Source of the DNA: Natrinema marinum
GTDB taxonomy: Archaea > Halobacteriota > Halobacteria > Halobacteriales > Natrialbaceae
NCBI RefSeq assembly: GCF_024296685.1
Contig: NZ_CP100763.1
Span: forward strand, 3,348,001-3,412,000
Direction: 5' to 3'
DNA length: 64,000 nucleotides
In this document: positions 56,120 through 64,000 of the stretch, piece by piece
Numbering within the stretch: position 1 is the stretch's first letter
How the letters are laid out: each line of letters opens with the position of its first letter
Notes under the pieces: generated by a model
The model's input: only the letters and a program-made list of their open reading frames with translations
What the model was told of the DNA's origin: nothing
Database searches by the model: none
Position numbers and translations under genes: made by a program

Positions 56120-58456
56120 ATGACGGACGCGTCTGAGCTGTTAGACCCGTTTATTGTACAGCCCCCGACGTTAGACGAACAGCGGGCGGCACGGATCGCC
56201 GAACGCGAGTTCGGTAAGCGAGGGACGGTGACGGAACTCGGCGGGGAGCGAGATCAGAACTTCCGAATCGATGCCGACGACGGCGAGACGTACGTACTGA
56301 AGATCTCCAGTCCGGCCGACGACGTTTCGTCGCTCGAGCTGCAAGCCGAGGCCCTGCGGCACGTGTCTCGGACCGATCCCGACCTCCCAGTGATGGAGAT
56401 CGTTCCGACCATCGAAGGCTCGCCCTGGACGTCCGTCGACGACGACGAGACGTATCTCGTGCGGATGTTTACGCACGTGCCCGGGCGAACCGTTTCGGGG
56501 ACGGAACTCGACGGGGAGGCCCTGTACGAGTACGGAGCGACGGCGGCGAGACTCGGAGAGGCCCTTCGCGGCTTCTTCCACCCCGACGCGGACTACGACA
56601 TACTGTGGGACCTGCGACACACCGCCGAACTTCGATCGCTACTCGACAGTGTCACCGACGAAGAGCGACGCGCTCTCGCCGGCCGCATCCTCGATCGGTT
56701 CGAAGATCGGGTCGAACCGGTTTTCGATTCGCTCCGCGCGCAAGTGATCCACAACGACCTCACGCTCGACAACGTCCTGCTGGACGAGCGCGATCGGGTC
56801 AGCGGGATCGTCGATTTCGGCGATCTCACCCATACGGCCCTCGTGAGCGACCTCGCGATGGCGATCGCGAGCGTAATGTATCGCCGCGAAGACCCGATCG
56901 AAGCGGCCCAGGCGGTGATCCGGGGTTACGTCAGCGTCACGCCGCTCGAGGACGAGGAGGCCGGCCTGCTGGCGGACCTCGTCGCGGCCCGGCACCTCAC
57001 CTGGGGAGTCACGGTCGCGTGGCGGCTCGACGAACATCCCGACAAGACCGACGAACACAGCGTCGCCGGCGTCGACGACGGATGGGAACTGTTGCGATCG
57101 CTCGACGAACTGGGGTTGGACACCGTCGGTCGACGCCTGCGAACCGCCGCGCTGGCCGGTAACGTTCCGTACTCTCGAACGGACACGGCCGATTTGGAGT
57201 CTCGGCGACGCCGGGTTCTCGGACCGTCGCCCCTCTCGTACCGCGACCCCGTCCACTTCGTCGGCGGCGAAGGGGTGTGGTTGTACGATTCGTCCGGCCG
57301 TCGCTACCTCGACGCGTACAACAACGTACAGGTCGTAGGTCACGCGAACCCCGCAGTCGCGGACGCCATCGGCGGACAGGCGCGCAAACTGGCCACCAAC
57401 ACTCGGTACCTGCACGAGGCACCAGTCGAGTTAGCCGATCGCATTCTGGCAACGATGCCCGACGAACTGGACCGAGTCCTGTTCGTCAACTCCGGTAGCG
57501 AGGCGACCGACACCGCCTGGCGGCTGGCTACGGCGGCCACCGGAAACGACGGCGCGATCGTTTCGGAGAACGCGTATCACGGTATCACCGAGGCGACGAC
57601 GGCGCAATCGCCCACGATTTGGCCCGAGAGTTTCCGCCCGGACCACGTCGAGACGGTCCGGCCGCCGGTCGACGAACTCCCCCGCCGGACGCGCGCGGAT
57701 CGAGACCCGGTCGAAGATATAAACGAGTCGCTCGAGACTCTCGAGAAACGAGGGCGGGGAACTGCGGCGTTCGTGTTCGACTCGCTGTTCACCAGCGACG
57801 GAATCTTCCCTCCCGAGGGAGGCCGATTGGGATCGATGATCGATCGTGTCCGCGAGGCCGGAGGTGTCGTCGTCGCGGACGAGGTACAGGCTGGATACGG
57901 ACGAAGCGGCTCGAATATGTGGGGGTTCCAGAGTGCAGGTGTCATCCCCGATATCGTCACGATAGGGAAACCGATGGGCAACGGACATCCCGTCGCGGCC
58001 GTCGTGACGCGGTCGGACATCGCGTCGACCCTGTACGACCGGACGGGCTTTTTCAGTACGTTCGGCGGGAATCCAGTGTCCTGTGTGGCTGCGCTGGCGG
58101 TGTTGGACGAGATCGAGGAGAGGGACCTGCTGACTCACGCCGCCGAGGTCGGCGAGTACCTTCGTGACGGGCTGCGGGAACTGGCCGTCGAACACGAACG
58201 CATCGGCGAGGTCCGTCAACGGGGACTGATGATCGGTGTCGAACTGGTCAGAGACCGAGCGACCCGGGAGCCGGCACCGAACGAGGCGACGGCAGTAGTC
58301 AACGGGCTCCGTCAGCGTCGGGTGCTCATCGGCTCGACCGGCAAAGAGGGTAACGTGCTGAAGATCCGCCCGCCGCTGGTGTTCGAAAAAGGACACGCGG
58401 ACCGCCTCTTGGAAGCGTTAGACGACGCACTCTCGGAACGGAGCGCCGGGAACTAA
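56120..58456 (+). CDS. APH-type kinase fused to a class III aminotransferase/phospholyase
   Basis: 778 residues in two modules. Residues ~20-330 are an aminoglycoside/choline kinase-like phosphotransferase with the catalytic loop VIHNDLTLDN (H211, D213) and metal-binding DFGD near 232. Residues ~360-778 are a class III PLP enzyme with SGSEATDTAW, ADEVQAGYGRSG and Schiff-base lysine K617 in IGKPMGNGHPVAAV. That last motif matches phosphoethanolamine/phosphohydroxylysine phospholyases (AGXT2L type). The fusion predicts that an amino alcohol is phosphorylated and then cleaved to aldehyde, ammonia and phosphate in one protein. Substrate (ethanolamine, hydroxylysine or other) is inference. A TATA-like CTATATGAAA lies ~35 bases upstream. 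Confidence 0.88.
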   Translation: MTDASELLDPFIVQPPTLDEQRAARIAEREFGKRGTVTELGGERDQNFRIDADDGETYVLKISSPADDVSSLELQAEALRHVSRTDPDLPVMEIVPTIEGSPWTSVDDDETYLVRMFTHVPGRTVSGTELDGEALYEYGATAARLGEALRGFFHPDADYDILWDLRHTAELRSLLDSVTDEERRALAGRILDRFEDRVEPVFDSLRAQVIHNDLTLDNVLLDERDRVSGIVDFGDLTHTALVSDLAMAIASVMYRREDPIEAAQAVIRGYVSVTPLEDEEAGLLADLVAARHLTWGVTVAWRLDEHPDKTDEHSVAGVDDGWELLRSLDELGLDTVGRRLRTAALAGNVPYSRTDTADLESRRRRVLGPSPLSYRDPVHFVGGEGVWLYDSSGRRYLDAYNNVQVVGHANPAVADAIGGQARKLATNTRYLHEAPVELADRILATMPDELDRVLFVNSGSEATDTAWRLATAATGNDGAIVSENAYHGITEATTAQSPTIWPESFRPDHVETVRPPVDELPRRTRADRDPVEDINESLETLEKRGRGTAAFVFDSLFTSDGIFPPEGGRLGSMIDRVREAGGVVVADEVQAGYGRSGSNMWGFQSAGVIPDIVTIGKPMGNGHPVAAVVTRSDIASTLYDRTGFFSTFGGNPVSCVAALAVLDEIEERDLLTHAAEVGEYLRDGLRELAVEHERIGEVRQRGLMIGVELVRDRATREPAPNEATAVVNGLRQRRVLIGSTGKEGNVLKIRPPLVFEKGHADRLLEALDDALSERSAGN

Positions 58457-58588
58457 CTCCCGAAAGTTCCGCCGGGGCCCCGGCCGGGCGATAGCACTCT
58501 TCGAGCAGTCCTGGACGGGCAAAACGAATCACGTTCTCTCGCAGGAAGCGGGTGTGCCGTCGCGCGAGCAGCGGCGCGGCCGGTTCGG

Positions 58589-59932
58589 TTACTGCTTCTC
58601 GGCGAGCAGCGGGGCGACGGATTTGAACGCCTCGAGGTGCTCGTCGATGTGTTCTTCCTCGTGTTGGACGCTGATGGTCCACTGCTGGGAGGCGTCGTGC
58701 GGGTGCGGCAGAACGCCCTGGTTGAGCATCGCGAACCAGTAGTTCTCGTGGAACTCGGTGTCGACGTGCTCGAGGTAATCGCGATAGTTCTCGATCCGCT
58801 CCTCGGTAAAGTGGACGATTCCCTGCGAGTTGACGTTCTCGACGTGGCCGTCGATCCCGGCGTCGGCCATGATATCCTCGTAGCCCCCGACGAGTTTCTC
58901 GCCGAGCGCGTTGACGTGCTGATAGGCGTCGTCGGTGAGCACGTCGCGGAGGACGGTCGTGACCGCCTGCAACACGAGCGGGCTCCCGTTGTACGTTCCG
59001 TAGTGGGCCGCGCCGTCCTCGATCGTTCGCATGACTTCCTCGCGACCGCCGAAAGCGCCGACGGGGAAGTTGCCGCCGATACTCTTGGCCATCGCGACGA
59101 GGTCGGGTTCGACGTCGTAGTACTCGGCCGCGCCGCCGGGGGCGACCTTGACGCCGGTCTTCACTTCGTCGAAGATGTAGGCGATGCCGTACTCGTCACA
59201 GAGCTCGCGGAGCCCCTGCAGGAACTCCTTGTACGGTTGCGTCACGCCGACGTTCATCACGATCGGTTCGACGATGAGGGCACCGATCTCGTTCATGTGC
59301 TCGCGCATGATCGCTTCGACCGACTCGAGGTCGTTGAACGGGGCGATCTCGACCGTGTCGGCGATCGCTTCGGGGATCCCCTCGCTCTCGATCAGCTTCG
59401 TCGGACGTTCGGGATGGCCCAGTTTCCCTTTCGGCGTCGACTTGCTGATTAGGACGGCGTCGTGGACGCCGTGATACGATCCTTCGATCTTCAGAAGCTT
59501 GTCCTTGCCCGTGTACGCCCGCGCGATTCGAATGGCGTGCATCGTGCTCTCCGTCCCGCTGTTCGTAAACCGGACGAGGTCGACGGGGTCCCACCGCTTC
59601 TTGAGTTCCTCGGCGGCCTCCGCAAGGAGGTCGTGCGGATGGGTGAAGAGCGTCCCCTCGTCGAGTTGGGTCTTGACCGCGTCAGTGACGGCGGGATGCG
59701 CGTGTCCGACCATCCCCGCTCCGTTGTTCATGTCGAAATCGAGATAGGAATTGCCGTCGACGTCGTGCAGGTGGACGCCCTCCGCCCGGTCGACCACGAA
59801 CGGATGCGGATCCCACGCGCGGTACGTGCTGGCCACGCCGGCGGGGACGTGGTTCCGAATTTCTTCGAACCGTTCCTTGCTCTTGGGGGTGCGATCGACG
59901 TATTCTGACTCGAGACTGTCCCAGATCTCCAT
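58589..59932 (-). CDS. Class III aminotransferase, glutamate-1-semialdehyde aminomutase-like
   Basis: 447-residue PLP enzyme. TNSGTESTMHAIRIARA, FDEVKTG with D255, and the Schiff-base lysine K283 in MAKSIGGNFPVGAFGG place it close to glutamate-1-semialdehyde 2,1-aminomutases and related beta-amino acid transaminases. Unlike HemL it is not next to heme genes, and it lies between the kinase fusion and the polyamine-type ABC permeases, so a catabolic transaminase is more likely. It is convergent with the kinase fusion and downstream of the permeases. Confidence 0.9.
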   Translation of the reverse strand: MEIWDSLESEYVDRTPKSKERFEEIRNHVPAGVASTYRAWDPHPFVVDRAEGVHLHDVDGNSYLDFDMNNGAGMVGHAHPAVTDAVKTQLDEGTLFTHPHDLLAEAAEELKKRWDPVDLVRFTNSGTESTMHAIRIARAYTGKDKLLKIEGSYHGVHDAVLISKSTPKGKLGHPERPTKLIESEGIPEAIADTVEIAPFNDLESVEAIMREHMNEIGALIVEPIVMNVGVTQPYKEFLQGLRELCDEYGIAYIFDEVKTGVKVAPGGAAEYYDVEPDLVAMAKSIGGNFPVGAFGGREEVMRTIEDGAAHYGTYNGSPLVLQAVTTVLRDVLTDDAYQHVNALGEKLVGGYEDIMADAGIDGHVENVNSQGIVHFTEERIENYRDYLEHVDTEFHENYWFAMLNQGVLPHPHDASQQWTISVQHEEEHIDEHLEAFKSVAPLLAEKQ

Positions 59933-59956
59933 GTGTCGCTCGTTCGTTCGTACCGT

Positions 59957-59970
59957 AATAAATATTTATA
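59957..59970 (-). promoter_or_regulatory. TATA-type promoter of the GSA-AM-like gene
   Basis: On the minus strand TATAAATATTTATTA lies 25-40 bases before the ATG at 59932. It is the most AT-rich point of the 129-base gap between this gene and the permease operon. Confidence 0.5.
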
Positions 59971-59992
59971 CTACATTCAAAAGGATGCCATT

Positions 59993-60013
59993 TGATAGGA
60001 CTATGTCCTATCA
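59993..60013. promoter_or_regulatory. Perfect palindrome near the aminotransferase promoter
   Basis: TGATAGGAC-TAT-GTCCTATCA is a 9-base inverted repeat with a 3-base centre. It lies just upstream of the TATA box at 59957-59970 and about 48 bases after the permease stop. It could be an operator or a terminator hairpin for the permease transcript; no T-run follows. Confidence 0.45.
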
Positions 60014-60061
60014 GTCGTAGATGTTTTGTCGAAAATGGGTACAGACGCGGACTGAGCGAAA

Positions 60062-60898
60062 TCAGCGCCGGCGGATGAGTTCGCTCGCGACGATGAGCCC
60101 GATACTGAACAGCAACACCATCGTGCTGATTGCGTTGATGACGGGGTCGGTCCCGTGCTGGACCTTCGACCAGATGTAGATGGGGAGCGTGTTCTGGACG
60201 CCGCTGGTGAAGAACGCGATCAGGAAGTCGTCGAACGACAGGGTGAAGGCGAACAGCGCACCGCTGACGATACCGGGCATCAGGATCGGGAGCGTCACCC
60301 GGCGATACGTCTGCCACTTGCTGGCACCGAGGTCGCGAGCGGCCTCCTCGAGTTCGGGGTCGAAGCCGCGAAGGCGCGCGCTGACGGTGATCAAGACGAA
60401 CGGCGTGACGAACACGAGCTGGCCGATCATCACCGTCACTAGCGACGTGTTGATGTTCAGGAAGTTGAACCAGAGCAGGAGAGCGATCCCGAGGATGAGT
60501 CCGGGAATCGTCATGGGCGCGACTACGAGCGCGCGGTAGAACCCCTTACCCCGGAAATCGGCCCGCACGAGGGCGATCGCACCGAGCGTTCCGAGGGTGG
60601 TCGCTCCGAACGTCACGACGGTACCGACGTAGAGACTGTTCATCGTCGCGCGGATGAGGCGCGTGTCGCTCACCATCTCCGCGTACCACTGCATCGTGAA
60701 CCCGTCCCAGGGGACCGACGAGAACGTCCCCTTCTCGAAGGAGAAGAGGATCAACACGGCGATCGGCGCGTAGAGGAACGTGAACACGAGCACGGTCCAG
60801 ATCGGGAGCCAGTACCGCTCCGCGACCGCGAGGATCGAACCGATCGAGTTGGTCACGGTCTCGCTGCCAGCGTTGGTCTCAGACGTTTTCGTACTCAT
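60062..60898 (-). CDS. potC: Spermidine/putrescine ABC permease, PotC-type
   Basis: 278-residue permease with about six transmembrane helices. The EAA loop EEAARDLGASKWQTYRRVTLP contacts the ATPase and is quoted here as EEAARDLGASKWQTYRR. The first helix region has VLFTFLYAPIAVLILFSF-type hydrophobic sequence, and the N-terminus is a polar cytoplasmic tail. It lies two bases downstream of the PotB-type gene, so the pair forms one transcript. Substrate assignment to polyamines rests on family similarity and the neighbouring amine enzymes. Confidence 0.9.
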   Translation of the reverse strand: MSTKTSETNAGSETVTNSIGSILAVAERYWLPIWTVLVFTFLYAPIAVLILFSFEKGTFSSVPWDGFTMQWYAEMVSDTRLIRATMNSLYVGTVVTFGATTLGTLGAIALVRADFRGKGFYRALVVAPMTIPGLILGIALLLWFNFLNINTSLVTVMIGQLVFVTPFVLITVSARLRGFDPELEEAARDLGASKWQTYRRVTLPILMPGIVSGALFAFTLSFDDFLIAFFTSGVQNTLPIYIWSKVQHGTDPVINAISTMVLLFSIGLIVASELIRRR

Positions 60899-60900
60899 CG

Positions 60901-61797
60901 TTAGAACATCTCCTCCACGTCAGTGTAGCCCATGAGCGACCAGAGGACGCCGGCGACGATCAGCATGAGGACGCTCCCCAGCGCCGCGCCGACAGGCCAG
61001 TCGCCGCCGATACCGAACGCGTACCCGATCCGCGTTCCGACGAACAGTTCGCCGCCGCCGATCATCGCCGGGACGATGTACGCGCCCATGCTGAAGATAA
61101 AGACGAAAATGATCCCGCCGACGAGCCCCGGGATCGATAGCGGGAGGACGATCCGACGGAACACCGCCAGTCGCGACGCGCCGAGATCGTACGCGGCCTC
61201 GATCAGGCTCTCGTCGATCTTCTCGAGGCTGGAGTACAGCGGCAGGACCATGAAGGGCAGCCAGAGGTACGTCAGCCCGAGCCAGATGGAGAACTTCGTG
61301 TTGATGATCCACGAGATCGGCTCGTTGAGCACGCCTATCCAGATGAGCATGCTGTTCAGGATGCCCTTCGATCCGAGGATGATCTGCCAGCCGTAGATTC
61401 GGACGATATAGTTCGTCCAGAACGGGATCATGACCAGAATTAAGAGGAGGTTCTGGTACTCCCCGCCACGTCTGGCGATGTAGTAGGCGAACGGGTACGC
61501 GACGATTACTGCGGTGACCGTCGTCAGCACCGCCATCGTCGTCGTATTGATGAACGCGGCGCGGTTGGCCGGACCGGTGAACACTCCGATGTAGTTCTCG
61601 AGCGTGTAGGCCTGTTGCAGCGCGAAGTCCTCCATCCGCATCGTCGCGATGAAGAACATGATCGCGAGCGGACCGATGAAGAACAACAGCTCGAGGAACA
61701 AGATCGGCCCTCCCGTCGCGAGGAACCCGTTCGATCCCCTGACTCGGTTGACTATAGTCCGAAATAGACTATCATTTTCCCTTGAATCGGCTACCAT
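60901..61797 (-). CDS. potB: Spermidine/putrescine ABC permease, PotB-type
   Basis: About 298 residues and six transmembrane helices. The EAA loop IEAAYDLGASRLAVFRRIVLP, given here as IEAAYDLGASRLAVFRR, and the early segment GPLAIMFFIATMRMEDF are PotB-like. The ATG at 61797 is preferred: it lies about 26 bases from a TATA-like AATATAGC at 61822-61829, while the upstream GTG at 61821 would overlap it. The gene is divergent from the binding protein at 62075. The 250-base gap between them must hold both promoters. Confidence 0.9.
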   Translation of the reverse strand: MVADSRENDSLFRTIVNRVRGSNGFLATGGPILFLELLFFIGPLAIMFFIATMRMEDFALQQAYTLENYIGVFTGPANRAAFINTTTMAVLTTVTAVIVAYPFAYYIARRGGEYQNLLLILVMIPFWTNYIVRIYGWQIILGSKGILNSMLIWIGVLNEPISWIINTKFSIWLGLTYLWLPFMVLPLYSSLEKIDESLIEAAYDLGASRLAVFRRIVLPLSIPGLVGGIIFVFIFSMGAYIVPAMIGGGELFVGTRIGYAFGIGGDWPVGAALGSVLMLIVAGVLWSLMGYTDVEEMF

Positions 61798-62035
61798 ATC
61801 CGCTATGTTAAAACGGCGCACAATATAGCTTGTGATTCACTCACCGAGCCCGTCGCTTCGATGTGGTCGTTCTCCGGTTCTCAGGGCGGATTTACCCAGA
61901 AGCGCGTACACTGTCAGATTATATCACCCTGTATTCCGAACGAACGGCGACGGTCTCTTGTCTCAGATTCAGTATTATAACTAATAGCTGGATGGTGTCA
62001 GATCACAACTCTGTGCGTTGGATAGTGTGGGAAAG

Positions 62036-62045
62036 TATTATATAT
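62036..62045 (+). promoter_or_regulatory. TATA box of the PotD operon
   Basis: TATTATATAT lies 30 bases before the ATG at 62075. The facing promoter for the PotB operon (AATATAGC, 61822-61829, minus strand) is in the same intergenic region. Confidence 0.5.
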
Positions 62046-62074
62046 CCCTATGAGACAACGTAACACGAGCCGTA

Positions 62075-63238
62075 ATGAGAAAATTCGAAGACATAACGGG
62101 CGACGACAACGGACGCGCACGTATCGGTGCATCGCGACGAACCTTCCTTCAGTCGGCCGGCATCGCCGGAACGGCGGCGATGGCGGGCTGTCTCGGAGAC
62201 GCGTTGGGCGGCGGGACGACTCTCAACGTGCTGACGTGGGAGGGGTACGGTACCGACACGATCGTCAACGAGTTCGAGTCCGAGCACGACGCTACGGTCA
62301 ACATCAGTCTCCTCGCCAGCGACCCGGAAGGGTTCAATATCCTCAAGAGCGGCGGGACGTCCGATTACGACCTGCTCACAGTGAACAACACCTGGGCGGC
62401 CCGCCACGCCGAGGCCGGGACGATCGAATCGCTCAATCCCGACGACTTCCCGGAGATGGACAACTTCCTCGAGAAGTTCCAGTGGCCGTTCGAGTCGTTC
62501 GCGTACGAAGACGAGATGTACGCGCTACCGACTCGGTGGGGCTGGGACACGCTGACGGTCAATACGAACGTAGTTCCCGAAGAGCATTACTCCTCCTACG
62601 AGGTCCTCTGGACCGGCGGTCCGAACGGCGAGTACGAGGGCAAGATGGGTATCATGGACTGGCCGACGTGGAACATTCCGAAGATCGCGCAGTCGCTGGG
62701 TTACCCGCCCTTCGAGCAGAACGAGGAACAACTCGCCGACATCAAGGAGCGACTCGTCGAGATGTTCAACAACATGGGAGCGATCTACAGCGGGACCAGC
62801 GCGATCCGACAGGCGTTCCTGCAGGAAGACATCGTCATTTCCCCAGTCGGGAATTTCACGATGTCCGAACTCCGCGCTCAGGGCAACGACTGGGTCAACG
62901 TCGTCCTCCCCGAACAGGGCGGAATGGGGTGGACCGAGGGAATGTGCATGGTCAAGGATCCCGCCAACCCCGACCTCGCGGTCGACTTCATGAACAAGGT
63001 GATTTCCCCGAAGGGACAGTACAGCGTCGCCTGGGAGCCCGCAGCCAAGAGTCCGCCGGTGAACACCGCCTCGTTCGATCAGTTCGACGCGGACCAGCAA
63101 GAGGCGCTCATGTTCAGCGAGGACGGGTTCGACGCCGCGCAGACAATCTCGGAACAGACGACACCGTACGAATTCTCGGAGAATACGGACGCGTGGACGG
63201 ACATGTGGGAAGACGCGAAAGCGCAAAGCGACGTGTAA
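62075..63238 (+). CDS. potD: Polyamine-type ABC solute-binding lipoprotein, PotD-like
   Basis: 387-residue binding protein. The N-terminus has a Tat motif (ASRRTFLQSAGIAGTAA) and a lipobox MAGC, indicating export and lipid anchoring. The mature sequence (LNVLTWEGYG, YDLLTVNN, YALPTRWGWDTL) follows PotD/PotF-type proteins that bind spermidine, putrescine and related cations. The stop TAA is followed directly by the ATG of the ATPase gene, with no spacer. Ligand specificity is not certain from the residues visible. Confidence 0.9.
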   Translation: MRKFEDITGDDNGRARIGASRRTFLQSAGIAGTAAMAGCLGDALGGGTTLNVLTWEGYGTDTIVNEFESEHDATVNISLLASDPEGFNILKSGGTSDYDLLTVNNTWAARHAEAGTIESLNPDDFPEMDNFLEKFQWPFESFAYEDEMYALPTRWGWDTLTVNTNVVPEEHYSSYEVLWTGGPNGEYEGKMGIMDWPTWNIPKIAQSLGYPPFEQNEEQLADIKERLVEMFNNMGAIYSGTSAIRQAFLQEDIVISPVGNFTMSELRAQGNDWVNVVLPEQGGMGWTEGMCMVKDPANPDLAVDFMNKVISPKGQYSVAWEPAAKSPPVNTASFDQFDADQQEALMFSEDGFDAAQTISEQTTPYEFSENTDAWTDMWEDAKAQSDV

Positions 63239-64000
63239 ATGGAAAGCGATACCACGACATCCTCGAAAAGCGAGTCTATGATAGAAGAAACAGCAGTCGA
63301 CAACACGGGAACGGCGACCAGCGAACGTGGCGAGTCGGATGCGACTCGATCCGGGACCGTAGAGCTCGACGGATTGCGGAAGGAGTTCGGGGACGTAACC
63401 GCCGTCGACGGGGTCGATCTGCAGATCAACCCGGGCGAGTTCCTCACGCTGCTCGGCCCGTCCGGCTGTGGGAAGTCGACCACGCTTCGGATGATCAGCG
63501 GTCTCGAGACGCCGACCTCGGGCGACGTGTTCATCAGCGGTCAGCGAGTCACCAGCGCGGCCGCGAACAAGCGCAACACCAGTATGGTGTTTCAGGAGTG
63601 GGCGCTCTTCCCGCACATGACCGTCGAGGAGAACATCTCGTTCGGACTCGAGATGGACGGCGTCCCAGCCGACGAGCGGGAGGAGAAAGTCACCGAAGCG
63701 CTGGAGCTCGTCGAACTCCCGGGCTATCAGGATCGGAAGGCGACGGAGCTGTCGGGCGGGCAGAAACAGCGGATCGCGATGGCGCGTGCGATCGTCCGCG
63801 AACCCGACGTCTTGCTGCTCGACGAACCCCTTGCGAGTCTCGACCGCAAACTCCGACAGCACATGCAGGTCGAACTCAAGAAGATTCAGGAAGAGTTGGG
63901 GATCACGTTCATCTACGTCACGCACGATCAGGAGGAAGCGCTGACGATGTCGGATCGGATCGCCGTCCTGAACGACGGCCAGATCGAGCAGGTCGGGCCG
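63239..64000 (+). CDS. potA: Polyamine-type ABC ATPase, PotA-like, 3' end outside window
   Basis: 254 codons visible; the frame is open at the right edge. After a ~40-residue polar N-terminal extension, Walker A GPSGCGKST is at residues 73-81, the signature LSGGQKQRI at 171-179, Walker B VLLLDEPLASLD near 191, and the H-loop YVTHDQEEA follows. A second in-frame ATG at 63278 would shorten the extension by 13 residues. It directly abuts the PotD gene, so PotD and PotA are one operon divergent from PotBC. The missing part should be the TOBE domain. Confidence 0.93.
   Translation, partial: MESDTTTSSKSESMIEETAVDNTGTATSERGESDATRSGTVELDGLRKEFGDVTAVDGVDLQINPGEFLTLLGPSGCGKSTTLRMISGLETPTSGDVFISGQRVTSAAANKRNTSMVFQEWALFPHMTVEENISFGLEMDGVPADEREEKVTEALELVELPGYQDRKATELSGGQKQRIAMARAIVREPDVLLLDEPLASLDRKLRQHMQVELKKIQEELGITFIYVTHDQEEALTMSDRIAVLNDGQIEQVGP

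Overview
The window reads as a haloarchaeal replicon (class Halobacteria; probably Natrialbaceae-like, which is inference). Support: high-GC DNA with strongly acidic proteins; secreted binding proteins with Tat twin-arginine leaders and archaeal lipoboxes; AT-rich TATA boxes about 25-30 bases before start codons, with few Shine-Dalgarno sites; a fused AhbA-AhbB siroheme decarboxylase; and a rod-determining factor RdfA. No rRNA, tRNA, CRISPR array or complete insertion sequence was seen.

Layout. 0-5.4 kb: SDR dehydrogenase (cut by the window edge), acyl-CoA ligase, MFS transporter, membrane-anchored sulfite-oxidase-like molybdoenzyme. 5.6-10.1 kb: a complete CUT1-type carbohydrate ABC transporter (binding lipoprotein, two permeases, ATPase). 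It is followed by small membrane proteins and a frameshifted orphan copy of the binding protein (11.2-12.7 kb). 12.9-40.8 kb: a dense acyl-CoA catabolism region with five acyl-CoA dehydrogenases across the window (two are near-identical tandem copies), thiolases, 3-hydroxyacyl-CoA dehydrogenases, enoyl-CoA hydratase, CoA transferase, AMP-forming ligases and SDRs. Mixed in are an amidase, an R2lox-type dimetal oxidase, an APC permease with a small membrane partner, a TrpD-like phosphoribosyltransferase divergent from AhbAB, and a 1027-residue YdiJ-like FAD/Fe-S oxidase. 40.9-46.4 kb: a TAXI-type TRAP transporter, glutaryl-CoA dehydrogenase and an IclR regulator. 46.6-48.4 kb: RdfA and a small membrane protein.

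48.5-64 kb holds the most distinctive part, an apparent amine-utilisation locus. It contains an aldehyde dehydrogenase, an Lrp regulator, an ornithine-cyclodeaminase-family enzyme and three class III aminotransferase modules, one fused behind an APH-type kinase domain. It also has a glutamine-synthetase-like ligase divergent from a class I glutamine amidotransferase, and a PotABCD-type spermidine/putrescine ABC transporter whose ATPase runs off the right edge. The likely logic is uptake of a polyamine or amino alcohol, activation by gamma-glutamylation and/or phosphorylation, nitrogen removal by PLP enzymes, and oxidation of the aldehyde. The substrate is not proven.

Signs of genome flux: the tandem acyl-CoA dehydrogenase duplication, the frameshifted binding protein, a relic of an acyl-CoA ligase (22.7-23.0 kb), a 384-bp palindromic MITE-like element (27.86-28.24 kb) next to a C-terminally short dehydrogenase, and GC-rich palindromic in-frame insertions in two neighbouring genes (20.2 and 21.2 kb).
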